Positions 26,627 through 36,412 of a DNA stretch of 64,000 nucleotides are shown one piece after another; position 1 is the stretch's first letter; each line of letters opens with the position of its first letter. The translations under genes and the position numbers were made by a program. The notes beneath the pieces are model-generated. The model was not told where the DNA came from, made no database searches, and saw only the letters and a program-made list of their open reading frames with translations. Source of the DNA: Parabacteroides merdae ATCC 43184 (GTDB taxonomy: Bacteria; Bacteroidota; Bacteroidia; Bacteroidales; Tannerellaceae); assembly GCF_025151215.1 (NCBI RefSeq), contig NZ_CP102286.1, positions 1,178,001 to 1,242,000 of the forward strand. The letters run 5' to 3'.

Positions 26627-28420
26627 ATGGCACAGTACAATAGTTATATACTGGTGTGTGGCGGTACCGGCTGTCGTGCATCACAGAGTGAACTTATACT
26701 TTAAAATCTGAAAGAGGCCGTCGAACGACATAAGTTGCAGGATATTGTCCAAGTGATCCGTACCGGTTGCTTCGGTTTTTGTGAAAAAGGGCCGATAGTT
26801 AAAATGGTTCCGGACAATACGTTCTATGTTCAGGTAAAACCGACGGATGCCGAAGACATTGTCCGGGAGCATTTAGTGAAGGGACGTAAGGTAGAACGGC
26901 TTCTATATGTCAATCCCGAAACTAACGAGCAAGTACCGGATTCCAAGCATATCAATTTTTACAAGAAGCAACTCCGCATTGCTCTCAGGAATTGTGGTTT
27001 TATCAATCCCGAAAATATAGACGAATATATCGCCCGAGATGGTTATGTAGCTTTAGGTAGAGCCTTGACCGAGATGACGCCCGAATCGGTGATCAAAGAG
27101 ATCATGGACAGTGGTTTGCGTGGCAGGGGAGGAGGCGGTTTCCCGACTGGCTTGAAATGGCAGATAACCCGTAAAGTGAAAGCTCCCCAGAAATATGTCG
27201 TCTGTAATGCGGATGAAGGCGATCCGGGAGCATTCATGGATCGTTCCATCCTGGAAGGTGACCCGCATTCCATCGTTGAAGCGATGGCGATCAACGGATA
27301 TTGTACGGGAGCCACGAAAGGGCTGGTTTATATCCGGGCCGAATATCCATTGGCCGTAGAGAGGTTGAAGATTGCAATCCGGCAAGCCAAAGAATATGGT
27401 CTACTGGGTGAAAACATCTTCGGGACGGATTTCTCTTTCGATATCGAGATACGCTATGGGGCAGGAGCATTCGTTTGTGGTGAAGAAACGGCGTTGATTC
27501 ATAGTATGGAAGGGCTTCGCGGAGAAGCGACTGTTAAACCGCCTTTCCCAAGCGAACAGGGTTACAAAGGTTGCCCGACCAATGTGAATAATGTGGAAAC
27601 ATATGCCAACGTGCCGGTTATCCTGTTGAAGGGAGCTGAATGGTTCAGTAGTATAGGTACGGAGAAAAGTAAGGGGACGAAAGTCTTTGCCCTTGCGGGA
27701 AAAGTAAACAACGTCGGGCTGATAGAGGTTCCGATGGGGACGACGTTACGCGAAGTGATCTTCGGTATAGGAGGAGGCATCAAAGATGGAAAGAAATTTA
27801 AGGCTGTGCAGACAGGTGGTCCTTCAGGTGGCTGCCTGACTGAGAAGCATCTGGATTTGCCGATCGACTATGACAATCTTTTGGCTGCCGGTTCGATGAT
27901 GGGGTCGGGGGGGATGATTGTGATGGACGAAGACGATTGTATGGTCGCTATGGCCAAATTCTATCTGGATTTCACGGTCGAGGAGTCATGTGGCAAATGT
28001 GCTCCTTGCCGGATTGGCAACAAACGGTTGCACGAGATGCTGCAAAAGATTACGTCCGGCAACGGAACGATCGAGGATCTGGAACGGCTTCGTAACTTGG
28101 CTGGTGTGATCAAAGACACTGCCTTGTGCGGTTTGGGACAGACATCGCCCAATCCAGTTTTGTCTACGATGGATAACTTCTATGATGAATATCTGGCTCA
28201 CGTGAAGGAAAAACGTTGTCCGTCTCATCAATGTCGCGAACTGACGCAATATTTTATCAATCCAGAGAAATGCAAGGGATGTACGCTTTGTGCCCGGATG
28301 TGTCCGGTGAATGCGATCACGGGAGACAAGAAAGTTCCGCATGTGATTGATCCGCAGACTTGTATCCGGTGCGGTTCATGTATAGAGAGATGTAAGTTCG
28401 GTGCTATTTATGTGCACTAA
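26627..28420 (+). pseudogene. NuoF/HydB-like flavoprotein subunit with in-frame TAA
   Basis: NADH-binding FMN subunit of the bifurcating hydrogenase. From ATG 26627 the frame reads MAQYNSYILVCGGTGCRAS, hits TAA at codon 26 (26702-26704), and continues in the same frame with NLKEAVERHKLQD, VIRTGCFGFCEKGPIV and the full subunit. The rest is intact: FMN loop RGRGGGGFPTGLKW, NADH site GAGAFVCGEETALI, ESCGKCAPCRIG cluster and two [4Fe-4S] motifs at the end (CKGCTLCARMCP, CIRCGSCIERC). Re-initiation after the stop would lose two of the four N-terminal [2Fe-2S] cysteines. Inactive, or rescued by readthrough or sequencing error; undecided. Confidence 0.85.
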
Positions 28421-28453
28421 AGTAGTGAAGAATGGACAATGACAATTAAATGT

Positions 28454-30244
28454 ATGGAAACAGTAAAGCTTATTATAGATAGAAAACCAGTGGAAGTCCC
28501 CAAAGGAACCACGATCCTGGATGCTGCAAAAGGAATGGGTATCCGCATTCCGACTCTTTGCTATATGAAGTTGGAAGATTTGCACTATGAAAATAATCCG
28601 GGTGCTTGCCGTATCTGCGTAGTTGAAATAGAAGGTCGCCGTAATTTGGCTCCTTCCTGTAAAACGGAGTGTATGGAAGGGATGGTTGTGCAAACACACA
28701 GCCCACGCGTGATGAATGCCCGGAAAACCGTAATGGAACTGATCCTGTCCAACCATCCGGCAGAATGTCTGACTTGCAGTAGCAATGGACATTGTGAACT
28801 ACAAGCAATTGCTCACGACCTGGGGATACGTGAGATTCGCTATAAAGGCGAGATGTCCACATTCCAGATAGACCGTTCACCGTCTATCGTGCGCAACATG
28901 AACAAGTGCATCATGTGCCGCCGTTGCGAGACCATGTGTAATAATATCCAGACCGTTGGGGCTTTGACTGCTGTCAATCGAGGCTTTAATGCAGCCGTCT
29001 CTACGGCTTTCGAACGGGATATTGCCGGTAGTACGTGTTCCTATTGCGGCCAATGCGTATCGGTCTGCCCGGTAAACGCGTTGAGCGGACGGAATACACA
29101 ACAGCCGGTGTTGGATGCGCTGGCCGATCCGGACAAAATCGTGATAGCCCAGACAGCTCCGGCTGTCCGTACGGCTTTGGGACGCGATTTCGGATATGAA
29201 CCGGGGACATTGGTAACGGGTAAAATGGTTTCCGCCCTCCGCAGGTTGGGCTTCGATTATGTTTTCGATACGGATTTTGCCGCCGACCTGACTATTATGG
29301 AAGAAGGGACAGAACTGTTGCAGCGGATCGGGAAATACTTGAAAGGCGATCAGGAAGTAAAAATGCCGTTGATGACGAGTTGCTGTCCGGGGTGGGTCAG
29401 TTTCGTCGAACAGCATTTCCCGGAATTATTAGACAACCTGTCGACAGCTAAGAGCCCACAGCAGATGTTCGGTGCAATTGCCAAAAGTTATTTTGCCGAA
29501 AAATTGGGAGTAGACCGAAAGCGGATCGTTGTCGTGTCGATCATGCCCTGCCTGGCAAAGAAATATGAAGCCAGTCGTCCGGAATTTGCGGTCGATGGCA
29601 ATCCGGATGTCGATATTTCGATCTATACGCGCGAATTGGCCCGCCTGATCCGCTATGCAAACATAAACTTCGCGGAACTGCCAGATAGCGATTTCGATCG
29701 TCCGTTAGGCGAATCGACAGGAGCCGGAGTTATCTTCGGAACAACCGGTGGCGTGATAGAAGCTGCTTGCCGTACGGCGTACGAGCTATATACGAAAAAA
29801 ACTCTTCCTAAAATTGATTTTGAAGAACTCCGCGGGCTGGAAGGCATTCGCAGTGCAACAATAGACTTCGATGGGACACCGATAAAAATAGGAATTGCAC
29901 ATGGTTTGGGCAATGCCCGTAGATTGGTTGAAGAAGTCAAAAACGGCATGTCGCCCTATCATGCCATCGAAGTTATGGCATGTCCGGGCGGTTGTATCGG
30001 TGGTGGCGGCCAACCGTTCCACAGGGGCAGGATGGAGGTGCTGCGCAAACGTGCGGCGGCTCTCTATCAGGAGGATCGCAGCAAGACGCTTCGCAAGAGC
30101 CATGAGAATCCTTATATTCAAGCTCTTTATGCTGACTATCTGGGAGAACCGTGTGGACCGCGTGCCCACAAGCTGTTGCATACGCACTACTTCGACCGCA
30201 AGGAAGCCATTAACATGTTTACGCAAGAAAATCAGGAGGGATAA
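28454..30244 (+). CDS. hydA: [FeFe] hydrogenase catalytic subunit
   Basis: Reversible proton reduction. The order is a [2Fe-2S] plant-type domain (PTLCYMK, GACRICVVE, APSCKTE), a His/Cys3 cluster (HPAECLTCSSNGHCELQ), two [4Fe-4S] motifs (CIMCRRCETMC, CSYCGQCVSVCPVNA) and the H-cluster domain with TSCCPGW, MPCLAKKYEA and MACPGGCIGGGGQ. This matches the group A3, multimeric bifurcating type. ATG 28454 is preferred; ATG 28439 would add five residues. A complete gene, about 597 residues. The maturases HydE, HydF and HydG are not in the window. Confidence 0.95.
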   Translation: METVKLIIDRKPVEVPKGTTILDAAKGMGIRIPTLCYMKLEDLHYENNPGACRICVVEIEGRRNLAPSCKTECMEGMVVQTHSPRVMNARKTVMELILSNHPAECLTCSSNGHCELQAIAHDLGIREIRYKGEMSTFQIDRSPSIVRNMNKCIMCRRCETMCNNIQTVGALTAVNRGFNAAVSTAFERDIAGSTCSYCGQCVSVCPVNALSGRNTQQPVLDALADPDKIVIAQTAPAVRTALGRDFGYEPGTLVTGKMVSALRRLGFDYVFDTDFAADLTIMEEGTELLQRIGKYLKGDQEVKMPLMTSCCPGWVSFVEQHFPELLDNLSTAKSPQQMFGAIAKSYFAEKLGVDRKRIVVVSIMPCLAKKYEASRPEFAVDGNPDVDISIYTRELARLIRYANINFAELPDSDFDRPLGESTGAGVIFGTTGGVIEAACRTAYELYTKKTLPKIDFEELRGLEGIRSATIDFDGTPIKIGIAHGLGNARRLVEEVKNGMSPYHAIEVMACPGGCIGGGGQPFHRGRMEVLRKRAAALYQEDRSKTLRKSHENPYIQALYADYLGEPCGPRAHKLLHTHYFDRKEAINMFTQENQEG

Positions 30245-30247
30245 ACG

Positions 30248-30745
30248 ATGGATAAGATGAAGATACATTTGATTCAGATGAAGATCGATGAATTGTTGGC
30301 CGTCTGTGATGAACATAATAACGATCCGGGAGAACTGATCAACATATTGCATGCCGCCCAAGGCATATTCGGTTATCTGCCTCGCGAAGTGCAAGAGATC
30401 ATCGCCGGCCGGTTGTATATTCCGGTTTCCAAAGTATATGGAGTTGTGACGTTCTATTCGTTCTTTACCATGACTCCGAAGGGGAAATATCCTATTTCCG
30501 TCTGTCTGGGAACGGCCTGTTATGTACGTGGAGCCGAGAAAGTCTTGGAAGAGTTCCAGCGCCAGTTGGAGATCAAAGTTGGAGAGACTACATCCGACGG
30601 CCTGTTTTCATTGGACTGTCTACGTTGTGTGGGGGCTTGCGGACTGGCTCCGGTCGTCACGATTGCCGGAAAAGTTTATGGACGTCTGACACCAGAGAAA
30701 GTGCGGGATATCCTTTCCGAATACTACCTGTTGGAGCAAGTATAA
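30248..30745 (+). CDS. NuoE/HydC-like [2Fe-2S] subunit
   Basis: 165 residues of the 24-kDa NADH dehydrogenase family, third partner of the trimeric hydrogenase. It begins with a helical N-domain (LLAVCDEHNNDPGELINILHA, split around residues 17-38), then VYGVVTFYSFF, and the [2Fe-2S] ligands CLGTACYVRGA and CLRCVGACGLAPVV. It starts three bases after the hydA stop and ends against a strong terminator. Confidence 0.95.
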   Translation: MDKMKIHLIQMKIDELLAVCDEHNNDPGELINILHAAQGIFGYLPREVQEIIAGRLYIPVSKVYGVVTFYSFFTMTPKGKYPISVCLGTACYVRGAEKVLEEFQRQLEIKVGETTSDGLFSLDCLRCVGACGLAPVVTIAGKVYGRLTPEKVRDILSEYYLLEQV

Positions 30746-30791
30746 GCGACTCGTCTGTTGTGCCAATGCTGTGGCACAACAGACGAGTCGC
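30746..30791 (+). terminator. Strong hairpin ending the hydrogenase operon
   Basis: GCGACTCGTCTGTTGTGCC at 30746-30764 pairs perfectly with 30773-30791 around an eight-base loop. There is no T run on the plus strand. Confidence 0.85.
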
Positions 30792-30843
30792 ATTGGCACA
30801 ATTGTGTCGTAACGATGGCACGGCCATATAATAAAGGCGATCT

Positions 30844-32280
30844 TTATTCTTTGGTTTCTATATAAACGACATGCGTCTGTAAATATTCTTCAAGACCGTG
30901 TTTCCCATCTGCACCACCGATTCCAGACTTACGCCATCCGGCATGGAAACCTTGCATAGCTTCAAAGTTCTCACGATTGATATATGTTTCGCCAAATTTC
31001 AGCGAGCGCATGATCTTGAATGCATAGTCCAGATTTTGGGTATAGACGGAAGATGTCAGTCCGTACTCACAGTCATTTGCCCATGCAATCGCATCATCGA
31101 TATCCGTATATTCGACAATGGGCAGGATAGGGCCGAAGGTCTCTTCCCGTATGATATCCATTTCTTGTGTGGCGCAATCCAGCACTGTAGGTTCGAAGAA
31201 ATACCCTTTTGTTCCGATCCGATGACCGCCACATAGAAGTTTGGCTCCCTGCCGAACCGCCTTTTCAACTTTTTGCTCCATGGCAGCCAAAGCATTTGCT
31301 TCGATCAGTGGTCCCATATCCAAGTCTGCGATCTCGTTCGGATTGCCGACTTTCACCTGCTTCATACCGGCCACAAGCTTTTCCATAAAGATATCTTTGA
31401 TCTTTTTATCTACATAAACCCGCTCCGCACAATTACATACCTGTCCGGTATTGATAACGCGTGAAGCGATGATCGACTTCACCGCCAAGTCTATATCTGC
31501 GTCTTCCATCACGATTGCAGGAGCTTTTCCTCCTAATTCCAAAGATACTTTTGTTATATTAGGAGCTGCTGCTGCCATTGTCTGTTGTCCGGCACTTACA
31601 CTTCCCGTAAGGCTGACCATGCCAACTTTCGGATTTGCTGCCAACTCATGACCTATCACCGAGCCACGTCCGTTCACTAAGTTGAAAACTCCGGCTGGCA
31701 AACCGACTTCTTCTACAATTTGTGCAAAAACGTATGCATTTTCAGGTGTCAGCTGACTCGGTTTTACCACGATCGTATTACCGGTAATCAAAGCCGGGGC
31801 TGCTTTGCGTGCAACCAAGAAAAATGGAAAGTTCCAAGGAAGAATACCGGTTGTTACACCAATTGCTTTCTTGAACAGGAATATGCTTTCACGCGGACGG
31901 TCGCTGGGGATGATTTCACCTTCATACCGGCGGGCCCATCCAGCCATATAATCGATATAATCTGCCGTAAAAAGAACTTCCACATTAGCCAGGCCTTGCG
32001 TCTTTCCACCTTCACGAACAATTATATCAGTCAGTTCCTTTTCTCTTTTGCGGATACCGGCTGCAATTTTGGTCAGATAAGCGGCCCTTTCTATAGAAGG
32101 TGTCCTTTCCCATTGACCCTGAGCTTTTTCTGCTGCATCGATCGCTCTTTTAGCATCTTCGACCGTACCGTCCGGCATTAATGATATAACTTCTTCAGTA
32201 GAAGGATTTAATACCTTAATCCATTTTCCAGATTCATGTTCTATGAATCTGCCATCAATAAACATTTTCAATTCCTTCAT
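30844..32280 (-). CDS. aldA: Aldehyde dehydrogenase, AldA type
   Basis: Oxidises lactaldehyde or glycolaldehyde with NAD by family similarity. 478 residues, the length of E. coli AldA. Motifs: MFIDGRFIEHESGKWIKVLNP start, GILPWNFPFFLVARK (residues about 143-157), VSLTGSVSAGQ, catalytic base in VSLELGGKAP, catalytic Cys in NTGQVCNCAERVY, and EETFGPILPI. It stands alone and converges on the hydrogenase operon. Together with methylglyoxal synthase in the island it could complete a methylglyoxal-to-lactate route, but no reductase link is shown. Confidence 0.9.
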   Translation of the reverse strand: MKELKMFIDGRFIEHESGKWIKVLNPSTEEVISLMPDGTVEDAKRAIDAAEKAQGQWERTPSIERAAYLTKIAAGIRKREKELTDIIVREGGKTQGLANVEVLFTADYIDYMAGWARRYEGEIIPSDRPRESIFLFKKAIGVTTGILPWNFPFFLVARKAAPALITGNTIVVKPSQLTPENAYVFAQIVEEVGLPAGVFNLVNGRGSVIGHELAANPKVGMVSLTGSVSAGQQTMAAAAPNITKVSLELGGKAPAIVMEDADIDLAVKSIIASRVINTGQVCNCAERVYVDKKIKDIFMEKLVAGMKQVKVGNPNEIADLDMGPLIEANALAAMEQKVEKAVRQGAKLLCGGHRIGTKGYFFEPTVLDCATQEMDIIREETFGPILPIVEYTDIDDAIAWANDCEYGLTSSVYTQNLDYAFKIMRSLKFGETYINRENFEAMQGFHAGWRKSGIGGADGKHGLEEYLQTHVVYIETKE

Positions 32281-33453
32281 GGTAATATCTTTTTAGGTTG
32301 AATTTTGATTTTAAAAGTACAAGAAAGAAAAAATGATCATGTTTAAAAAATGATATTACTTATTACAGAAATGATATATTTCTGTAATACAGGATTATAA
32401 TGTATGGCTAAGCTGATCGGAAGATAGTTTTTTTCATTATTTCTGAACCAAACTGAATTATGTGCTGTTATATGATAAAATGAATTAGGAATTATATCCA
32501 AAGAAATTCCTAAGACGATTAAGTTAGTAGTATTTGTTTTTTCATATAAGTAGAGTTTGTTATTTGTTTGGTCCGTATGTAACTGTGAAGTTGGATACGG
32601 GCTTTTTTTGTGTTTCTTAATATGTTTACTTTAAATTCTTATCAATTTGATGGATTAATTTGAAAGACAAACGCTTATGGAAGTTCTGAAAAGTCTAAGG
32701 TAACGATTTGGAGATTGTGCTAATTTCAGTACTTTACAGTCTCATACTTATGAACAACTTTTATAGGACAAAGATACTATTTTTTTTGAATAAGAGAATA
32801 ATTTCACAGGAAAAATAGAAATTTTATGGGGAAGTGTTCTGATAGCATGTCGTTGTAGATTGTAGGGAGGGGATGTAAAACGGCAGGCACATAGAATTTC
32901 CGATATTCAGAAAGCCGTATTCCCAAAATAGAGATTATTTTTGAAAGAATCACATAATCCGCTAAGAATAAAAGTTTATGCGGATCATCAAAAAACGAGG
33001 TAACGAGTTGGCAACCGTTCTGGTTTCTACATACTTGCATCAATTGCGTTGATGTGCAACTCACTTTATGTAAAGGTACGATTTTTTACGGAACATGCAA
33101 AACACCTTTGATTTTTCTTTTTTAGCAACCGTCAAAAACAATCTTTCGGTTTCATATCCCGGTCACAAAGGCGGTACAGTCTCTTTATGAAAAGTAAACA
33201 AAGGTCAGGCAGGATTGAAACAGACTGTTACGAGAACAGTCAGAAAAGGATTGCATACAGGAATTACAGTCTGATACCGGGCAGGGGACGACTTTGTGCC
33301 AAAGTCCAAAAAGAGGTTCTTTTTCCAGACGGCAAACTCCCTCACCTCTAAAAAACAGTCTGTGGCTGGCGCACGCAAACGTCCAGCCTTTATGCGGACA
33401 GTCTTAATGCCCGCAGCCTGTACAAGTGCGTAAAAAACAGGTAAATGGAATCT
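32281..33453. other. 1.17-kb gene-poor stretch at the left edge of the island
   Basis: No convincing gene. It contains an imperfect hairpin TTACAGAAA...TTTCTGTAA near 32364-32388, a terminator at 32573, a 17-base copy (32663-32679) of the hypB leader followed by an eight-codon ORF, and AAAACGAGGTAACG at 32992-33005, which recurs exactly at 49322. A minus-strand ORF at 32804-33064 has no recognisable domain. The segment 33070-33450 lies downstream of the HTH gene and has hairpins but no long frame. Confidence 0.5.
32573..32609 (+). terminator. Orphan plus-strand terminator
   Basis: CCGTAT (32573-32578) and ATACGG (32595-32600) form a short stem followed by a seven-T run. There is no intact plus-strand gene before it, so it may belong to a deleted gene. 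Confidence 0.55.
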
Positions 33454-33765
33454 TCATCCGCTTCCCCGCGCCTTGCCGACACTCCTATATTCCCGTTCCA
33501 ACACCTGCTCGATCTCGCTCCTCTTGTACAAGACCTTGCCACCAAGTACATAGTAAGGCAGCGTGCCGTTGCTCCGATACTCGCCCAATGTCCTGCGGCT
33601 GACTTTCAGCATACACGCCACCTCACTGTCGCACAGGTACACGTCTTCTTTTGGCGGAACCGCGCCATCTCCGAAAATGCCGTCAATCATCGCCGACAGC
33701 CGGTCGATACGCTCGTGGATGGACTGCATCCACGCATCGTCTTTCGTTTTCAATTCATTAAACAT
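33454..33765 (-). CDS. Excisionase-type helix-turn-helix protein
   Basis: About 103 residues from ATG 33765 (MFNELKTKDDAW). The N-terminal half is helical (HERIDRLSAMIDGIFG). The C-terminal half is a MerR/excisionase-like HTH: VYLCDSEVACMLKVSRRTLGEYRSNGTLPYYVLGGKVLYKRSEIEQ (residues about 44-88). Such proteins accompany Bacteroidetes integrative elements. The start lies nine bases from the transposase remnant, so its original promoter may be lost or replaced. Confidence 0.8.
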   Translation of the reverse strand: MFNELKTKDDAWMQSIHERIDRLSAMIDGIFGDGAVPPKEDVYLCDSEVACMLKVSRRTLGEYRSNGTLPYYVLGGKVLYKRSEIEQVLEREYRSVGKARGSG

Positions 33766-33773
33766 TATATAGA

Positions 33774-34672
33774 TTAATTTGTTATATGACTCATTTTGTG
33801 ACTGATTCTGAAGTTGTGTAATCCACAAGCAATAAGAATCACCATATCTTCGAAACCGAATTTATGGCATCTGAATCGTTCTTTGACAATACGGCATTTT
33901 TTCATACCACCTATGGCATGCTCCACTTTAATCCTAACTCCGGAAATCCGCTTGTTCTCTTGTTTTTCAACACAAGTAAGCTCTTTCCCTTTAGGTTTCT
34001 TTTTGGGCATGCATATTTCAACTCCATCCGGTTTGTGTCCGATGAAACCTGTATCCTGCCAGAGCCTAATACCTTTGGGAAGTAGAAGAGGTTCTTCATC
34101 ACAAATCTTTTTGTCATGGACATGACCTTTGTATGTGGAGCTCAACCATACAATCCGAAGATTGTTAGTACATAACAGGTTATTCTTTATGCTATGAGTT
34201 TTTTTTACCACTATAGCATGCAGACTGCCAGTCTTCATCCAAAGGACGCTGAATAGGTCGCTCGGTTCCGTCCAACAAGACTTCTTCGCACCCTTGAAGA
34301 ATGTGTATCAGACGTTTGGAGTTACGGTCAGGCAATTCACCAAGCGTTTTCAATGTACGCCGGAGAATCTCAGAAAGAAGGTGAATCCATCTATTGGCCT
34401 GGGGCTGGGTCATCTCAAACTGAATAGCATGGAGTTCCTGAAGGGGATTGGTCTTCAGATATACCAATATGAAGAACATTTTGTCCTGAATCAGAGACAA
34501 CACTGTTGTAAGATATACGTTGGCGCACTTTACCTTCCAAGGTAAAATGGCTGTAATATTCATCCCAATGGTACTTGAAAGTTATTAGCAAAGCGTCAAA
34601 CTCTGCAGGAGTTAATCCTGTCGCAGCAAGCACTTGGCTATGACGGTGGCGAATCTTGTCGTAATACATCAA
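33774..34672 (-). pseudogene. IS5-type transposase broken by two frameshifts
   Basis: Three overlapping frames join into one transposase. The first part has an HTH (GLTPAEFDALLITFKYHW). The second has the first catalytic Asp in EEVLLDGTERPIQRP. The third has the second Asp in LWQDTGFIGHKPDG and the Glu in VEHAIGGMKK. This is the DDE_Tnp_4-like pattern of IS5-family members. Frameshifts near 34500 and near 34210 prevent full translation. I could not define the terminal inverted repeats by eye. Confidence 0.8.
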
Positions 34673-34787
34673 TTGAACTTTTTAGATCACAAAGATAAAT
34701 CAAAGAACGCTTTAATCAATTATTCGATATAAACTCTATTATACATACTGCTCATTTGTCTTTTGTTGATACTTCAGTTCAATTCCT

Positions 34788-35104
34788 TCAAATGGTGTGC
34801 CCCCTGTAGCGTGCATCCTTGCGTCTGTCCTCCACTTTCGTGACGATACGCTCCACGTCTTCCGGCAGGTAATAGGTACGGTTGCCTATCTTGGTATAGG
34901 CGAGCGTGCCGTTATCCCGCAAGGTCTGCAAGGTGCGCTTGCTGATTTTCAGCTTCAGGCAGACATCCTGGTGGTCGAGCCAGCCAGCCGTCCTCTTCAC
35001 GCCTTTCAAATCCAGATGGGGATTCCCTCCACCCTATGTATGAACCGTTCGATTTTCATGGCAAATTCCTCGAACGCCTTCCTTTCAAAACATACGGTTT
35101 CCAT
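34788..35104 (-). pseudogene. Second HTH (excisionase-like) gene, frameshifted
   Basis: From ATG 35104 the frame reads METVCFERKAFEEFAMKIERF and runs into a stop. One frame over it continues HLDLKGVKRTAGWLDHQDVC and the HTH KLKISKRTLQTLRDNGTLAY, ending in a basic tail. Together they form the usual 100-residue HTH protein of Bacteroidetes mobile elements. The shift lies near 35010-35020. Confidence 0.75.
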
Positions 35105-35177
35105 AACAATCCGATTTTATGTTGATACTTCAAATTCATACCATCCGGAGAAACGGTCACTCGTGGTGCCGGTATAA

Positions 35178-35354
35178 CAGCGCATGGAAGAATTTAATCT
35201 GAAAACTGACCGTGCAGATGTTATTGTTCCCGCCGCTGAGATATTTCTGATAATTGCAGGTATTGTCAAAGCTGAGTATATCCATGTTCCGGTCATTGGC
35301 TTAGCAGATGGTATTATTGACAATTTGTATGCCATATACCTGAAAACGGAATAA
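35178..35354 (+). pseudogene. Ppx/GppA phosphatase C-terminal fragment
   Basis: 58 codons remain: EEFNLKTDRADVIVPAAEIF, then VKAEYIHVPVIGLADGIIDN and a natural stop. The DRADVIVPA and GLADGI motifs are typical of exopolyphosphatase/GppA ends. An in-frame stop lies just upstream and no start context remains, so this is the tail of a gene cut by the island or by an IS. Confidence 0.75.
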
Positions 35355-35479
35355 AAGGAATTGTGCATAGCTGTTTTAACTAGGGGATATTCAGTAAATC
35401 CTATAAAATTAGCCAACTAATTCATACTAAAAGTATTGCGAATTAGTTGGCTTTTTGTATCTTTAGGTATTTCCCCTAA

Positions 35480-35611
35480 AATTTTGAAGAACGATTGACA
35501 AATGCTTCAGCGGAGTCGTTCAATGCTAAAATCAAAGCTCTTCGAAGCCAGTTTAGAGGGGTGGCTGATCTGAAATTCTTCATGTTCAGACTGGCTAGGC
35601 TATACGCTTAA
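35480..35611 (+). pseudogene. ISL3-type transposase C-terminal fragment
   Basis: The last 43 codons of a transposase: ERLTNASAESFNAKIKALRS, then FRGVADLKFFMFRLARLYA and stop. The NxxAExxNxxIK and FRG signature matches DDE_Tnp_ISL3 ends. The upstream frame is closed by a stop at 35477. Confidence 0.7.
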
Positions 35612-35701
35612 AGGAAAGCTTGCCAACCGGAAAAATCCGCTGCCCCTGGAAAAAGCAGCATAGCCAAAAGAAAATATAGCAGAACTGTAAAATATAAAAG
35701 A

Positions 35702-35727
35702 GTTTGTGCCAACGTTTTGACACAAAC
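35702..35727 (-). terminator. Possible terminator after mgsA
   Basis: GTTTGTGcc...CACAAAC forms a seven-base stem 95 bases past the mgsA stop. The T run on the minus strand is poor. Confidence 0.35.
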
Positions 35728-35821
35728 TTAGCAGATTACTATTCAGCTGATACCTATTCTGAAAGATGTAAACAACTTGTTTCTTAGATAGCCTTATAAA
35801 TATTCTACTACTTATTACAGT

Positions 35822-36358
35822 TCATTTAGAAATGTTATTCTCACTTTTATTCCTCCGCTTTTTCACTTGCTCCACTGCTTCAGATATGATTCCCTTGTTT
35901 TCAAAACGCTGCGTGTAATTGGTGTAATCCGGGTGAATACGTTCGTAAGTTGGGTCAGTGAATAAGGGACTCGTAATAATGTGGTCCGCAGTCGAACGGT
36001 TACAGCAGAAAACAATATTTTCAACTCCAGCCAGTCTGGTCAATGCTTTCACATCCGTATCATGCGGCTGTAGTGTCATCGGATCTGTAAAAAAGAACAG
36101 ATAGTCTATTTCTCCTTCTACGATCCGCGAACCAATTTGCTGGTCACCTCCTAAAGGACCAGATTTCAGGATTGTGATATCCCATTTGATTTCAGGATGT
36201 TTTTCTTCAAGGGCTTTTTTAATTAGTGTACCGGTTGTACCCGTACAATAGAATTTATGTCCTATCAGACGTTCCGAGTTCCAGAGAACCCACTCTATCA
36301 TGTCTTTTTTCATTGCATCGTGTGCAACAAGTCCAATTCTACGAACAATTGTTTCCAT
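35822..36358 (-). CDS. mgsA: Methylglyoxal synthase
   Basis: Converts dihydroxyacetone phosphate to methylglyoxal and phosphate. 178 residues: IGLVAHDAMKKDMIEWV at the start, FYCTGTTGTLI phosphate loop, then LKSGPLGGDQQIGSRIVEGEIDYLFFFTDPM with the catalytic Asp, and QPHDTDVKAL and CNRSTADHI. About 25 residues longer than the E. coli enzyme at the C-terminus. Last gene of the island operon, where it would relieve sugar-phosphate build-up caused by glycogen breakdown. Confidence 0.93.
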   Translation of the reverse strand: METIVRRIGLVAHDAMKKDMIEWVLWNSERLIGHKFYCTGTTGTLIKKALEEKHPEIKWDITILKSGPLGGDQQIGSRIVEGEIDYLFFFTDPMTLQPHDTDVKALTRLAGVENIVFCCNRSTADHIITSPLFTDPTYERIHPDYTNYTQRFENKGIISEAVEQVKKRRNKSENNISK

Positions 36359-36412
36359 AAAGCTAAATTATTTTATTTTTATATGATAATTATAATAACA
36401 AAAAAACTAATT

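Noticed and set aside
32804..33064. 86-residue minus-strand ORF as a gene
   Set aside because: No family features; AT-rich and unsupported by neighbours.
33774..34672. Intact insertion sequence with defined ends
   Set aside because: The transposase is split by two frameshifts and I could not find matching terminal inverted repeats or a target duplication.
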